Shown here: positions 23,216-33,873 of the stretch, in pieces
How positions within the stretch are numbered: position 1 is the first letter of the stretch
Layout of the letters: every line of letters starts with the position of its first letter
Assembly (NCBI GenBank): GCA_015680685.1
Contig: MNCI01030472.1
Span: 63,531 to 127,530 of the forward strand
Reading direction: 5' to 3'
DNA length: 64,000 bases
Origin: Gnetum montanum
Lineage: Eukaryota > Streptophyta > Gnetopsida > Gnetales > Gnetaceae
Program-made: the position numbers and the translations under genes
Notes under the pieces: model-generated
Seen by the model: the letters and a program-made list of their open reading frames with translations, nothing else
The model's database searches: none
Told to the model about the DNA's origin: nothing

Positions 23216-25061
23216 CACTTAGATAGTATTACTGTGGTTGCTGAAATTGTCAAAGATTGCCTTGTGGATAAGGTAATCTTTTGGGTGTTTGTCTTTGTGC
23301 AAGTCATGGATGCAAGGCATACACCCCAGATTCCTGCAAGTGTGATAACCATCTTACCTTTACCTTTAGATATGGCACATTTAGCCTCCTTATGCCTCCA
23401 ACGCTCACGATCCCCACTTTGCTTCTTGGACTCTTTAGCAATTTTTAAAACAGCTTGAAACTTATTGTCCATGGAGTCCCATAATTGATCAACCTTAGCC
23501 GTAATTTCTGATTGCAATTTTTCGAATGGTAAGGTTTTCTGATTCACCACCTCATCTCTAGCAAATTCATCCTTACGGTCACAAAATCTAACCCCCTTTT
23601 TCCAAACAAAAAGATCTCTATTGTATTCTTTTGCACTTTCACATTTTCTGAGCTCTCCCTCCTCTTTAGCTACCTACTTAATTAATCTTTGAATCCGACG
23701 GGCACTCAACTCTATCAATCTTCCTTGGGCATAGATGCCAAAGGTTTTCCTGGCTCAGACTGCAACTCATCTACAATATGGCGAAGCTGATCAAGCTAAG
23801 AGTATTTATGGCCAAGACACTTGTGCAACAGAGAGTAGTATTGGCCAATAGCAGCATCCAAGGGCTCATGATTTCCTTGCTTCCACCCTTGAATTTGTTT
23901 TCTTAAATTGGATACTCAGGAGTACGTTTGATATTTGTCATTGAATAATTCCAACATCGTACTCCACCACCTGATTAATCCTGGTTCCAAGGATCGATAC
24001 TAACTTTCTACTTCCTTTATGAGTGTCCTTAGAAATAATTTCAACTTTTGTCATTCATTTTCAATATTCTACAAGGCACATGCATCTTGGAAAGCTTGGA
24101 GATGATTTTGTGGATCAACCTCATATCCTCCCTCAAATTGAGGGATATTATTCATATCAAGCCTCTTTATTCTGTTGTCCTTCACATGCCTTGTTGGAAT
24201 CCTCACAACCTCTGCAATATTCAACATGCCTCGAGTAGCAAGTAGAGGTTCATTAAGGCCATGATGGTGGTGCCTATGATGCTCCCTACTAGCCCTTCTT
24301 TCTTGATGATGGGCCTCTTTGGATTGCCTATGTTTTTGGTCACGACTGTCTCGACGATCCCTTCTATTGTTCTAGTCCTGTTGGTCACCTCCATCACCGT
24401 TATTTTATCCATAGCCATGATCTGAACCCAATGAAAAAGAATATGACAATAAAGGGAAAGAAGAAGGGGAACTTGCTTCGTGCTGACACCTATCACCCTT
24501 CCTTCGATGCTCACGACCACGATCATAATCATGATCTCCTTTATCCTCCTTTTTTTGACTTGCCTTTCCGGATCCATTTTGACCAGAACCTAGATTATGA
24601 ATTATGGATTGTACATTCTGGTTAAGGGCTCCTTGAACAAAATCAAAGAGAGGAGAATCACTAAAGAAGTGATTACCTGCATCAATTAGGCCAAGCGGAG
24701 GTGGAAAGATGTTTAACCCCTTGCCCTTCATAAGCTCATGCTAATGCTCTAGTTGACGATCCCTTAATCTTTGCGCTTTAGTGGGATGATAATCCCTTGA
24801 GACAGGATCTCACATGTCATATTCTCCATGGAGATGTTGAAGCCTGTGTCATGCTAGCATTAATTGCAGCATTGCTGGAACAAATCGGTCAAGTGGCAAC
24901 ACAATGTTACCTTCCATGCCGTGCCACCGCATCAGTTCATCTTGATGTAAGATGAAGGTAAAGGCTGGTACATACTCATCAGGATGAGCATATACCACCC
25001 AGTATTGTTGAGGTACTTGAATTGCCTTGGGCAAAGATGGGCTCCTATGAGAAGAAGACAT
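23216..25061 (-). pseudogene. gag of element C, decayed
   Basis: Minus strand, probable start MSSSHRSPSLPKAIQ at 25061 (70 codons open). It continues through an R/H/D-rich stretch (about 24600-24260), then 'NEPLLATRGMLNIAEVVRI', 'NNIPQFEGGYEVDPQNHLQA' and 'MLELFNDKYQTY.VSNLRKQ'. The last parts match the retrotransposon gag domain of element A (NNFPTFSGGYDLDPHQHLQT, MVEFFNEKYQTYVRVSTLRK). At least five stops are visible, mostly at Trp or Gln positions. The N-terminal 250 codons differ from gag of A, supporting a different subfamily. Confidence 0.72.
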
Positions 25062-25205
25062 TTTGTGTTAATAAACAGTGTGCAGTTAAAATTTAATTTA
25101 ATGATAATAATGATAATTTTTGTTTTCGTAGGATTTAACACTTAGGGTTCGAACAACGAGGGTATTAGATTTCACTAGGCTTAGATAGTGCATGAAGAAC
25201 TACAA

Positions 25206-25224
25206 TCCCCAACAATAGTGCTAA
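25206..25224 (-). other. Degenerate primer binding site of element C
   Basis: Directly after the LTR end CTCATCA the minus strand reads TTAGCACTATTGTTGGGG. This is a decayed form of the sequence complementary to the 3' end of plant tRNA-Asp (TGGCGCCGTTGCCGGGG). Confidence 0.5.
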
Positions 25225-26110
25225 TGATGAGCAGCAAGGTACCCCTACGCCCAACCATATGAATCACAAGTTTCACGTGCAATCTAGTCGAATTCCACAA
25301 ACTGTAATTACTAAGTACACTAGAGCTAAACAGTGTGTGCGTGTTGTTCGTTCATTGTCTTCCTAGTCCCACTTGTGGAATGCAATTGTATGGTTAAGTG
25401 TGATTGAGGCATATGATTTTTTATTGTTTTGTGTTTTTATGAAATTACTCACCTAGAATAAGAATAAAAGTAAGAGTGATTACAAATAAAAGTGACTAAT
25501 TTCTAAGAAAACTAAAGTCTAATCTAGCCTAATACAAGTAATTGTTCCCACTTCCTGGACACATCCTGAACTTCGTGCAAACATTGTTGTGCTATTAAAT
25601 GCTAATTGTTTCTAAGCTACCAAGTGTCACACGTATGCTCAAAGGGATCATGCTTGTGTAATTTAACAATTTGCCTAATTGATCAAAATGAATTGTTGTG
25701 TTAATAACACGAATGTAAAGTGCATAAAATAAAATAAAATATAAATGTGTAAGAAAACAAATCTCAAGTGTTGTAAGGATGAATCAAAGAGCTCGTCTTT
25801 ATTGCTAACACAATGGTGTGCTCAGGTACATTAATGCTTGAATAAACATCGGTTCACACTTAGAGCTCCTATTGCAGGCACTTGGAAAATATTCTAACTT
25901 TCAAATAGACAAACTGCAAAAGTTTCGCTACTTGACTCCTAAAAACATGCCCCCAATTGTGCACTTGGGCGCTGTATTTATAGACTTGGGAGTAACTCGA
26001 GAATAACCATTCTAATAATTAGAGTAACCACTTTAATAATAACCGCTCTAATAATTAGAGTAACTGCTCTAATAATAATCGCTCTAATAATTAGAGTACC
26101 CACGTCATCA
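25225..26110 (-). repeat. 5' LTR of element C (AATTATT-palindrome subfamily)
   Basis: Minus strand TGATGACG…CTCATCA, 886 bp. U3 is a string of TTACTCTAATTATTAGAGCGG-like units; a TATAAATA-type box is present (about 25982-25975). It closely matches the solo LTR at 37867-39061, not the 3' LTR of element C. Confidence 0.82.
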
Positions 26111-26286
26111 AACATAAAACACATTTCTATAATATAACTTTAAGTAATTGCTTAGAGTTTAAAAGAAACAACAAAAACTAATACATCTAAAACTCGAAAA
26201 ACGAAATAATTTACATAACTTTTGGAATCTTAATTAAGGTTTAAAAAATGTTATAACATCATGATACATTAGTTCATTAATGTTAT
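26111..26286. other. 176-bp stretch between elements C and A
   Basis: AT-rich DNA with no feature that I can see; its last 5 bp (GTTAT) form the left target copy of element A. Confidence 0.5.
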
Positions 26287-27097
26287 TGATGAGTCGCATT
26301 TTGGGCGACAGCGATATTGCGTACGCGATATCGCAACTAAGTCGAGATATCGCAGCCCGCCGCCAGTTCTATAAATAAGAGGTAGCTCTTCCTTGTTTTG
26401 CATCTAGTTTAGTCCCTTAGTAAAACTCTGGCAGTTTTATCCCTCCAAAGATAGAATTATTTTCTAGTGTATGCCCGCAGTGTGGTTATTGTAATCGTAC
26501 GGTATCCTTTATTCGTGTGTGACGTACTTGGACACGCACATGACCAGAAATAAAGATCGAGATTACTTCATCATTGCAGCATTCACTTAGTTTAATTATT
26601 TACTTAATTGTTATTTACTGCTTTCTTAGTTAATCTCTTTTACCCTTATCTCATGTTAAAACGCGGAATGAGTACGGCTTGATTACAAGCATTTAAGTGT
26701 GACTACTTGGTAACCCAGTAGCGTACCTAGGATCTACGCTTGGTAATCCCAGTGGTAGTAATGCACGAAGTCCAAGATGTGTATGGATAATCAAGGAAAG
26801 GATGCTCATCGTACTTAGGCTAGTTAGATTCTCTTACCCTTTCTCTCTTAGCCTAGATAATATTACTTTCCATTGCCTTCAAGAGTAGCATTAGATTAGA
26901 AAACACATCATACACCTCACTCTTAACTAAACCATACGTGACAAAGCTAATACTAGTCCAGGTGGGAAGACAGCGAACTGCGACCTAAGGCTAACTGTCT
27001 AGATGCCACAACTAGTTCGTCTGCGGAGTTCGACTAGATCACGCGTGTAATGCTCGTATTCGTATGGTTGAGTGTAGGGGTACCTCACCACTCATCA
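26287..27097 (+). repeat. 5' LTR of element A
   Basis: TGATGAGTCGC…CTCATCA, 811 bp. U3 has the palindromic GCGATATTGCGTACGCGATA (26311-26330) and further GATATCGC units, with TATAAATA at 26370-26377. U5 ends with GTGTAGGGGTACC. Paired with the 3' LTR starting at 34037. Confidence 0.9.
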
Positions 27098-27098
27098 T

Positions 27099-27115
27099 TG
27101 GCGCCATTGCCAAGG
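27099..27115 (+). other. Primer binding site of element A (tRNA-Asp type)
   Basis: TGGCGCCATTGCCAAGG, one base after the LTR, matches 14 of 17 positions of the complement of the plant tRNA-Asp 3' end. Athila-type elements use this primer (established knowledge). Confidence 0.75.
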
Positions 27116-27241
27116 ACGGTGCTAGTTATCTAGATTAGTTATATCATGCAAGGTTGTTGTATAAGGACTTAAAGATATATCTTTTAGAAAAAATAATAAT
27201 TATAAAAAGTCACATATAAATTCACACACAACTTTACAACA

Positions 27242-29224
27242 ATGCCTCTCCTACAAGATTACAATAATGCCACACTTAGTGAGGAAGTTCATTGGAGAAC
27301 CAACGAACTATATGATGATGAAGATTGGAGTACGCAACCTAAGGTGGGGTTTTCTTATAAACATGAATGAAAGCAACATCATCCCAACACACGAAAGCAT
27401 AACCTACCTGATGACGATGAACCCCCACTAGCCACTACAAGCTTAACGCAAATACAAGAGGTTGTTCGAATCTCATGTAGGCATCGTAAAGAGAGCCGTC
27501 TACCCAGGCTCGATTTAAACAACTTTCCTACATTTTCAGGAGGCTATGATTTAGATCCGCATCAACATTTACAAACCTTCTATGATGCCTGCACATGAAA
27601 CAACATTGATAACGGTTGGCAAAAACTTAAGCTCTTTCCTATGACACTCATTGACCATGCAAAAGTATGGTATAGATTGTTAAAACCAAATTCAATATGA
27701 TGTTGGTCAACAATGGTAGAATTTTTTAACGAAAAATATCAAACCTATGTAAGAGTGTCAACCTTGAGGAAACAAATCCAAGGATGGAAACAAGCACAAC
27801 ATGAACCCCTGGACATGGCCTTAGAAAGATATTATGCACTATTAAACAACTGTCCAGGCCATGGGTTTTCTGAGGAAAGGATAATGTACCATATCATTGA
27901 TGGGCTACGTAATGAAACAAGAGAGACCTTAGAGATCTATGCCCAAGGTCAATTATATGAACTACGAACCCATCAAGTCCAAGAGCTTATTAAGTGGGTA
28001 GCAAAAGAAGAAGGAGAATTGGCTAGATGGAAGAGTGTTGAAAAACATCAACGAGACCAAAAACTCAACTTAACAAAGGTCCATGATCATAAAAAGGAGA
28101 AATCACCCACTCTCAAGGTGGAAACATCATCTTTGCTGATACAACAATCATTAGAAGAAGTCAAGGCAAAGATCAATAAGATGTTGGAATGGACGTATCA
28201 AAAGTGTGGAAAATTTATCAAAATTATTGGAGATAGAGTTTTGACAACCTAAGAAGCAAGTAAAAACATTAGACAATCAGAAAGAAGGAATAAGGAAAAT
28301 AAGAGCTCAACTACCCATCATACGTATGAATGCAACATATGCCTGTACAATCACCCCAAAGGCCAATGCCCAATATTGTTAGATTTACATGAGCATTGGG
28401 GAAACACGTTACATCCGGAGTTCATATAGAGATACTATGTTCGATCACAGTGGAAACAATCCTAGTCGTGGGGGAGACCACCACTAAACTGGAGACACCC
28501 TTCATACCATCCAAACCCAAACTCTTATCTTGTTCAACATCCTGTTTCTCCAACTAGGCCAACATACTCTATCTCACCACAGTACCATTCCCCTCAATAC
28601 TATCAACCCATGCCTCCAACACAACCACCACCTTGTGCACCTTATACTTCTCCTAACTTTCAACATTCTCATCCTTTCCCTCCTTCCATATTGCCACCAA
28701 CTGTTCCTAAGGTGCCTGCACCACCACAACAACCCACGAACGTTGCTTGTGCTACTACTGCCAACAGCAGTGAGAGGCCTCCTCAACATCCAAAGCGCCC
28801 CTTCTTTAAACATAATTGTAAGAAGGGACAACACAATTCTGAGGCCACTGCATATTCCAACTCAGCACAAGTCCCACACTGTGGTGCACCCTCATCTTCG
28901 AATCCCATGCCTCATGTTACTTCATCAGGGCCACCAACTCACACTCCAACAACAATACGGCCCAATGAACATAACCATGGAGAGCGACAACCTAATCGTT
29001 GCATACCATCTAACGGTCCCAAATATCATAGTGGGTCAACTCGTTATCTGGGAACTACATCATATAAATTGCCCCACTATGCTTGTTATAATCAAGTGTG
29101 TGAACCCCAATGGGGTAAGTATGACTGGGCCCCAATACTTCCAACATGCAAGGATCCTCATCTTCCATTTATTAATCCTTGCCATCCTCAACCGATTAGT
29201 TATGGGGGTTACCCCCCATTCTAA
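27242..29224 (+). pseudogene. gag of element A (one frame, six stop codons)
   Basis: From ATG 27242 to TAA 29222-29224 the whole 661-codon gag keeps one frame with no frameshift; six internal stops interrupt it. The retrotransposon gag domain (residues about 95-260) contains 'RLDLNNFPTFSGGYDLDPH', 'LKLFPMTLIDHAKVWY' and 'FFNEKYQTYVRVSTLRKQ'. A zinc knuckle CNICLYNHPKGQC (CX2CX3HX4C) is near residue 365, followed by a 250-residue P/S/H/Q/Y-rich tail ending SYGGYPPF. Stops are at places where relatives have Arg, Trp or Gln (for example CAG to TAG), so they fit C-to-T or G-to-A changes. Gag would form the particle and package RNA. Without a following pol, it is a stand-alone gag. Confidence 0.88.
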
Positions 29225-30590
29225 TAACAAGCAGGATTAATAACCACTTTTTATTTTCTTTTATTTTACAACTTTTTGTTTTTCAGTTTTTCATTTTTCA
29301 ATTTCTTGTTTTGTCTTTTTTGTTTCTTTTTACGCTTTTGTAAGTAATCTCATCTACGAATACAACACTCATGTGGATCGTTGGTTGAGGTGTGTTCTAT
29401 GTTGTCAAGTCTCGAGCGATCAATTATTTGGACAGTGAACCCATTACACCCACTCATCCATTCTATAAATAAGAGGTTCTGTTCGAGGGTACAGTGATAT
29501 TCTTGACATACTTAAAACTTAAAATTAATTTTGTGTTCATTGTACCCAGAATGAAGAAGGATGGACCAAGAGGGAATGATTAGGGTGTGACATCAAGGGG
29601 ACTTGCGAATTCTCTTTGGTGACGTCTATGGGAGTTATCATGAAACGTGGTTGTACTAAGATCCTTGTAGATCTAATGAAAATGGGAGTAAGAGTAATCA
29701 AAAGGGCACTCAAAAATCCAATGCTATTCTAGGGGGTCCCACTGGAAAGACATGCACACATGCCTGAAGGTTGGCGGCTTCTCTAGATTCAATATTAAAA
29801 AAAAAAGAGAAAAAGAAAATGAAAAAGAAAAATGCCACAAAACAAAAATCACTCCTCCCTTGCACCAAACGCCAAGGATCGTACGCCTTGTTGTTATGGT
29901 ACTCTCATAGTTGCTCATCATGGGATGAAACAATGTGATGTCACTGATTAGAGGAATGGACTTGGTCATGATCTTGGAATGACAGGGTGATGACACCTTA
30001 ATCATGCTTTACACGCAGAATGCACTGTGCCCTGGGTCAGTGACCTCATGTCCCAATCTCTACAATCCCTTTCTATAGTTCGTCTCATCTCACTGTTCGT
30101 GTAATTGTACCTCGTGTCGTGTTTAACATAGAATTCTTACCTCATTCCGATGATGTTTACATGTGTGTGTTTTGTGGAGTTAGTGCGGATTACATTTTAC
30201 CCTTCTAGTGCCCATGGACACTTTAAGTGTGGTTACACAAGGGCATTATAGGTTGGAACCTGCTTTGGGGAGGATCCACTTGTATAATCTTTTGTAATTT
30301 TCACTTATGACACAGCTCACACACACCTTTTCTTACCCCTAGCCCATCTTTCATAACGCTCTTTCCCTACTATTATCCCTTTGAATTTCAACGTTTCGAT
30401 ATACCATTACGTACCTTTTTTCTTACCACCCAAGGTTTTATTGATAAAATCCACACCATCATCATTAATTATGCCTTTTGAATTAATGGAATTACCCTAG
30501 AACCCCTTCATAATAGCTCAATGTCCTCAACTTACAATGTTAATTTCGAAAAATCCTTTAAGAATTCAGTATTTTTGTTGTGCCTCATAT
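29225..30590 (+). other. Spacer of element A
   Basis: 1.4 kb between gag and the internal promoter, with no convincing ORF. Patches match the spacers of element 1 and B: GGTGTGACATCAAGGGGAC (about 29584-29603), 'CCTGGGTCAGTGACCTCATG' (about 30032-30051) and GGGGAGGATCCACTTG (about 30275-30291). A run of A with GA repeats lies at 29795-29835. Confidence 0.55.
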
Positions 30591-30830
30591 CACTAGGGAC
30601 GTGATATCGCGTACGCGATGTATCGTAAGCAATATCGCGTCGTCGCAACCTATAAATAGGTGACCCCCCCGCAACACTTGACGTCATTTTTGCCATTCAC
30701 ACAGGGGAGTTTTTGAATTTTTTCTCTACAACTTACAATTGAGCAACCCTTGCTTTTCTAACTATATCTCGCTTGCTGGTACTCTGATTTTAATTCTATC
30801 TGAACCTACTTGAACTCGAAGTGTTCAGCT
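30591..30830 (+). promoter_or_regulatory. Candidate internal promoter of element A
   Basis: GATATCGCGTACGCGAT (30603-30619) with further ATATCGCG halves is followed by TATAAATA (30651-30658) and TTGACGTCA about 20 bp later. The palindrome plus TATAAATA arrangement copies the U3 of this element's own LTRs (26311-26377, 34060-34140). It lies about 475 bp upstream of the ORF2 ATG. Promoter activity is inference. Confidence 0.6.
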
Positions 30831-30831
30831 T

Positions 30832-30846
30832 AGTCGTGGGGGAGGG
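30832..30846 (+). other. Internal polypurine-tract-like sequence of element A
   Basis: AGTCGTGGGGGAGGG resembles the tract before the 3' LTR (AGTCATGGGGATA, 34024-34036). Equivalent positions in C (23112-23101) and B (12532-12512) keep the motif in part. It could act as a second plus-strand primer; this is inference. Confidence 0.4.
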
Positions 30847-30910
30847 ACATCTGCCAAAAAGTGCCTAACTTTTTTTGGAATTTATCATCGCCCAAAGGAC
30901 ATCATTTAGG

Positions 30911-31133
30911 GTAATTAACTATAACAGTTATAATAATTGTGCCTCAAAATCATTTAATCCCTAGGTATACCGGGAAACTAAAAATTGGAAACCACCTAAG
31001 TCACAGGACTCATCATTACAGTTTTCGGGCAATATCACATGTGATAACATAATATCATTAATTAAGGAAAGCAGTAAGGTATAACCTAACTTTAAAAACA
31101 ACCTTACTAACGCTTGGCCTCGTGTGATTACAG
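30911..31133 (+). promoter_or_regulatory. Predicted leader intron upstream of ORF2 (element A)
   Basis: Donor TTTAGG|GTAATT, a perfect branch sequence TTACTAAC (about 31104-31111), and acceptor TGATTACAG, whose AG is followed directly by the ORF2 ATG. Same design in B and element 1. Confidence 0.55.
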
Positions 31134-33873
31134 ATGACCCTGAAACGTGGACAATAGGAAGGTCCTTCCTAAGGTGGAAGCAAACGATCTCAAAGAGGTG
31201 GAAGACAAGGTCCTGCCGGACAACATGTAGAACAGGAGGAGTAATCATTTAGCATTCATCAAGAAGAACCTCCTACCAGACGATCCGGACAGGCAGAAGG
31301 AGGAGCTGCTGCAGCACCTGGACAAGGACAATAGCTCACGTTGCCCCAAGATTGTGTTCAAGCCATCCATGAGAAGTCCACATTCACTGCGGTGATTGTG
31401 GAATTGAACTTTGAATCATTTGCAGAGTTCGCTCCTGAGGCTATTAGGGATCACCTCAAAGGGTCTCACTTATGGCCTATCCTCTCTGAAAGCAGTTCCT
31501 GGTACCTAGGAGAGATGTACCAATTTTGGCACAATAGGGAGCAAGGCACCACTGTTAATATTTGTGGTGTGACAATGGACTTCTTCGCGTAGGCCATTTT
31601 GGAGGTGTTAAACCTTTCAAATACAGGGCCCAGAGTTGCTCAGTTATCCACCCGTTCAAATCCCGATGTGCAAAAGGATTGGTTGGAGAATGCTTATGGC
31701 AGAGATAAAACATTTGGTGAGTTGACAACGGAAGAGAGGGTTTACTTCAAAATTGGAACATATCACCTCTTCCCCACAAAAGGCCTGAAAAGAATATCAA
31801 CGTATGCGGCTAGAGGATGTGCAGTGCTGATGGGAAAGGTTAACGCTAATATGCCCCATCTATATTTAACAGAGATCCTAAGGCGATTCGAGGAATGAAA
31901 GACAGGGAAAATGGCACTGCCTTTCCCTTGTCTTATCAGAAAGCTTTGCTGATGTGCCGGTATTTGGGGGTACACCAATGAGATTCTCTAAAAAGCCCAG
32001 ACTGCTTCGTATGCTGAATTGCTGAAGGCGCTAGCTCCAAGAAAAAGCACTGGCGAAGAGCTAGGACCAGAACAAGAAGAAGGACAGATGGTTGGACCAA
32101 CTGCAACTCAACTTGCAGGACCCAGTCAACCTCCAGGCACAAGTCCAGGATCAATAGCTGCTACAAGACTACAGACCGTCGATGAGCCATCTTAGGGCCA
32201 TTGCTGAGACAGTCAGTTGGGGAAGTCATGATGATGCAAACCTCTTCCGCATCATCGATGATGCCATTTAGCCTACGGTTTCATTGGATCGCATAAGGGG
32301 GGAAGTATCCATTCAAACAGGATGAGGGGAAAGTAGATGGTCATAACAGATCTCAAGAAACGCGACATCTTTCCAAGTGCAATTAGAAACTGGTGAAGGG
32401 GCCACCATGGTGGTCATGCAACACCAGGATGCTGCGGGAGCTACAGAAGTGGTCGTGGACCACATCAAATAATTCTTCAATGTACCTGTTGTGCCACTGG
32501 TAGATCTCACAGGAGCATGGGATGCTCAAAATTTGGCTGAAACCTCAATGACTCCTACGGAACATGAGGATGTGCTTGATCAATTGCTCCAAACAGGGCA
32601 AGTAATGATGTCCCTGTTTGACATCCCTCAGGATGTTACGACAATTCAATCAGACCTCATTTCCACAAAGGGGAAGCTGGTCTTAACAGAAGTGAGGGCC
32701 AAGCATGCAGAAGCAGAAGTGAAGAAATTACAAGAGCAGCTTGTAACCCTACAAGCAGCACAGCAGGACCCTCTGCAATTTGTTCTCGTAGACCAGCTAG
32801 ATAACTTTAGAACTAAGCAACTAACCAAATTAATCACAGAGAATAAAAAGGTGGCTGATGAAAGGGAGAAGGCTATTTGGGATGCCTCCGCAGCACAGGC
32901 GCAAACTCATGTGCATCTTAAGGCACTCAAGGCCTTGCAAGAAGAAAACAAGCAGCTTGTTGCAGACAACCTTCGATTGACCACTGCGGAAAAGCAAAAG
33001 AACATTCTCAAGGAACACTTCCATCAATTGCGAGAACAATTCATCCGGGTCAACCGAGACGTAAGCCATTTAGCCAGAGAGAATTAAACCCTCTCGATGG
33101 AGGAGGTACGCGCCATTCGTCAAAAGTCAGCTATTGAGATAAGCGCATGGCAAAATGAAGCTAAACAACATAAGAAGCTGAAGGAGCACTTCCGTGATCA
33201 GGTGGGGATGTATAAACAAATCCTTGAAAAGGAAATCCATATGGCCAAGGCCCAAATCAACACTATCAGTGCTCAACACACTATATTGGACACATATGCC
33301 TTCACCCACCAAGCGGAAGTTAAGAGCCCGGACCTGCAGATTCAAGATTTGACGGAATACATGGAGTTGGCAAACCTGAGATATGCCAACCTTGCCATGT
33401 TAACAGCAGGACGCCCAAGGACAAAGCTCGAGTAGCAAGTAGCAACCACCCACATCAAATACGAAGCAGAATTTGTAGAGCGCAAGAAGCTAGTGGAGAA
33501 ACTGAAAGTTGCAAATTCTGAACTTGAGGTGGTAAAAGCCAGCTACCAAGGATAGAAAGATGTTGCAACAGACTTGGATCGACGGCTAGCAGATTTTCAG
33601 GAGTACAAGGATAAAGCCAGAGCCTATGAGGAGGAACAACAGGTGTTCGCGGCTTGGTATGTCAAGGCCAACCAAATGTTTCTGCAACTACCCTATCTGT
33701 GGGAATTGTCAACTCCGTCAAATGTTAGAACATTAGCATGGATGGCACAAGACCCTCGGACCGAAGAGGAAAAGCTCCAGGCCATACTTCAACACCGTTA
33801 AGCCTCAAAACCTGGAGCACAAGACAAAGAGAAGGCACCGACGGAGGAGCCACCACCACCTAGAACTACATGA
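31134..33873 (+). pseudogene. ORF2 of element A (globular domain plus coiled coils), lightly decayed
   Basis: ATG 31134 to TGA 33871-33873, about 910 codons if restored. The N-terminal domain (31341-31898) has 'VIVELNFESFAEFAP', 'LWPILSESSSWYLGEMYQFW', 'TTEERVYFKIGTYHLFPTKG' and, after one stop, 'MALPFPCLIRKLC'. There is one net frameshift between 31898 and 32491. The second half (32491-33873) is one frame with a few stops and is a long coiled coil (for example 'LVLTEVRAKHAEAEVKKLQE', 'HLKALKALQEENKQLVADN'). Then come '[18 protein letters not shown]' (33355-33408) and a proline-rich end. No transmembrane or signal segment is evident, which argues against a classic env. The role is unknown; it could be a particle or trafficking accessory protein. 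It is the best template for the family. Confidence 0.78.

Larger units (their letters stand above)
15767..26110 (-). mobile_element. Element C: composite retrotransposon (LTR-gag side and ORF2-LTR side of different subfamilies)
   Basis: On the minus strand: 5' LTR (26110-25225), degenerate primer site (25224-25206), gag (25061 to about 23216), then directly an ORF2 leader and ORF2 (22785-16651, interrupted by a 3.4-kb insertion), purine tract and 3' LTR (16469-15767). No pol and no gag-ORF2 spacer remain. The 5' LTR U3 is built from CTCTAATTATTAGAG palindromes, while the 3' LTR U3 has GATATCG palindromes. The two ends are therefore not the paired LTRs of one insertion. The junction is near 23216. 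Confidence 0.65.

Noticed and set aside
26311-26350. GATATCG palindrome clusters in LTRs as a CRISPR-like or satellite array
   Set aside because: They are few, irregularly spaced and always upstream of a TATA box in LTRs or the internal block; no regular spacers.
28574-29240. Long ORFs in other frames over the gag tail of A
   Set aside because: They are shadows of the Pro/Ser/His-rich gag tail; the true gag frame is 27242-29224, shown by match to B.
31134-33873. ORF2 as a retroviral envelope protein
   Set aside because: No signal peptide, no transmembrane helix and long coiled coils instead; kept as protein of unknown function.
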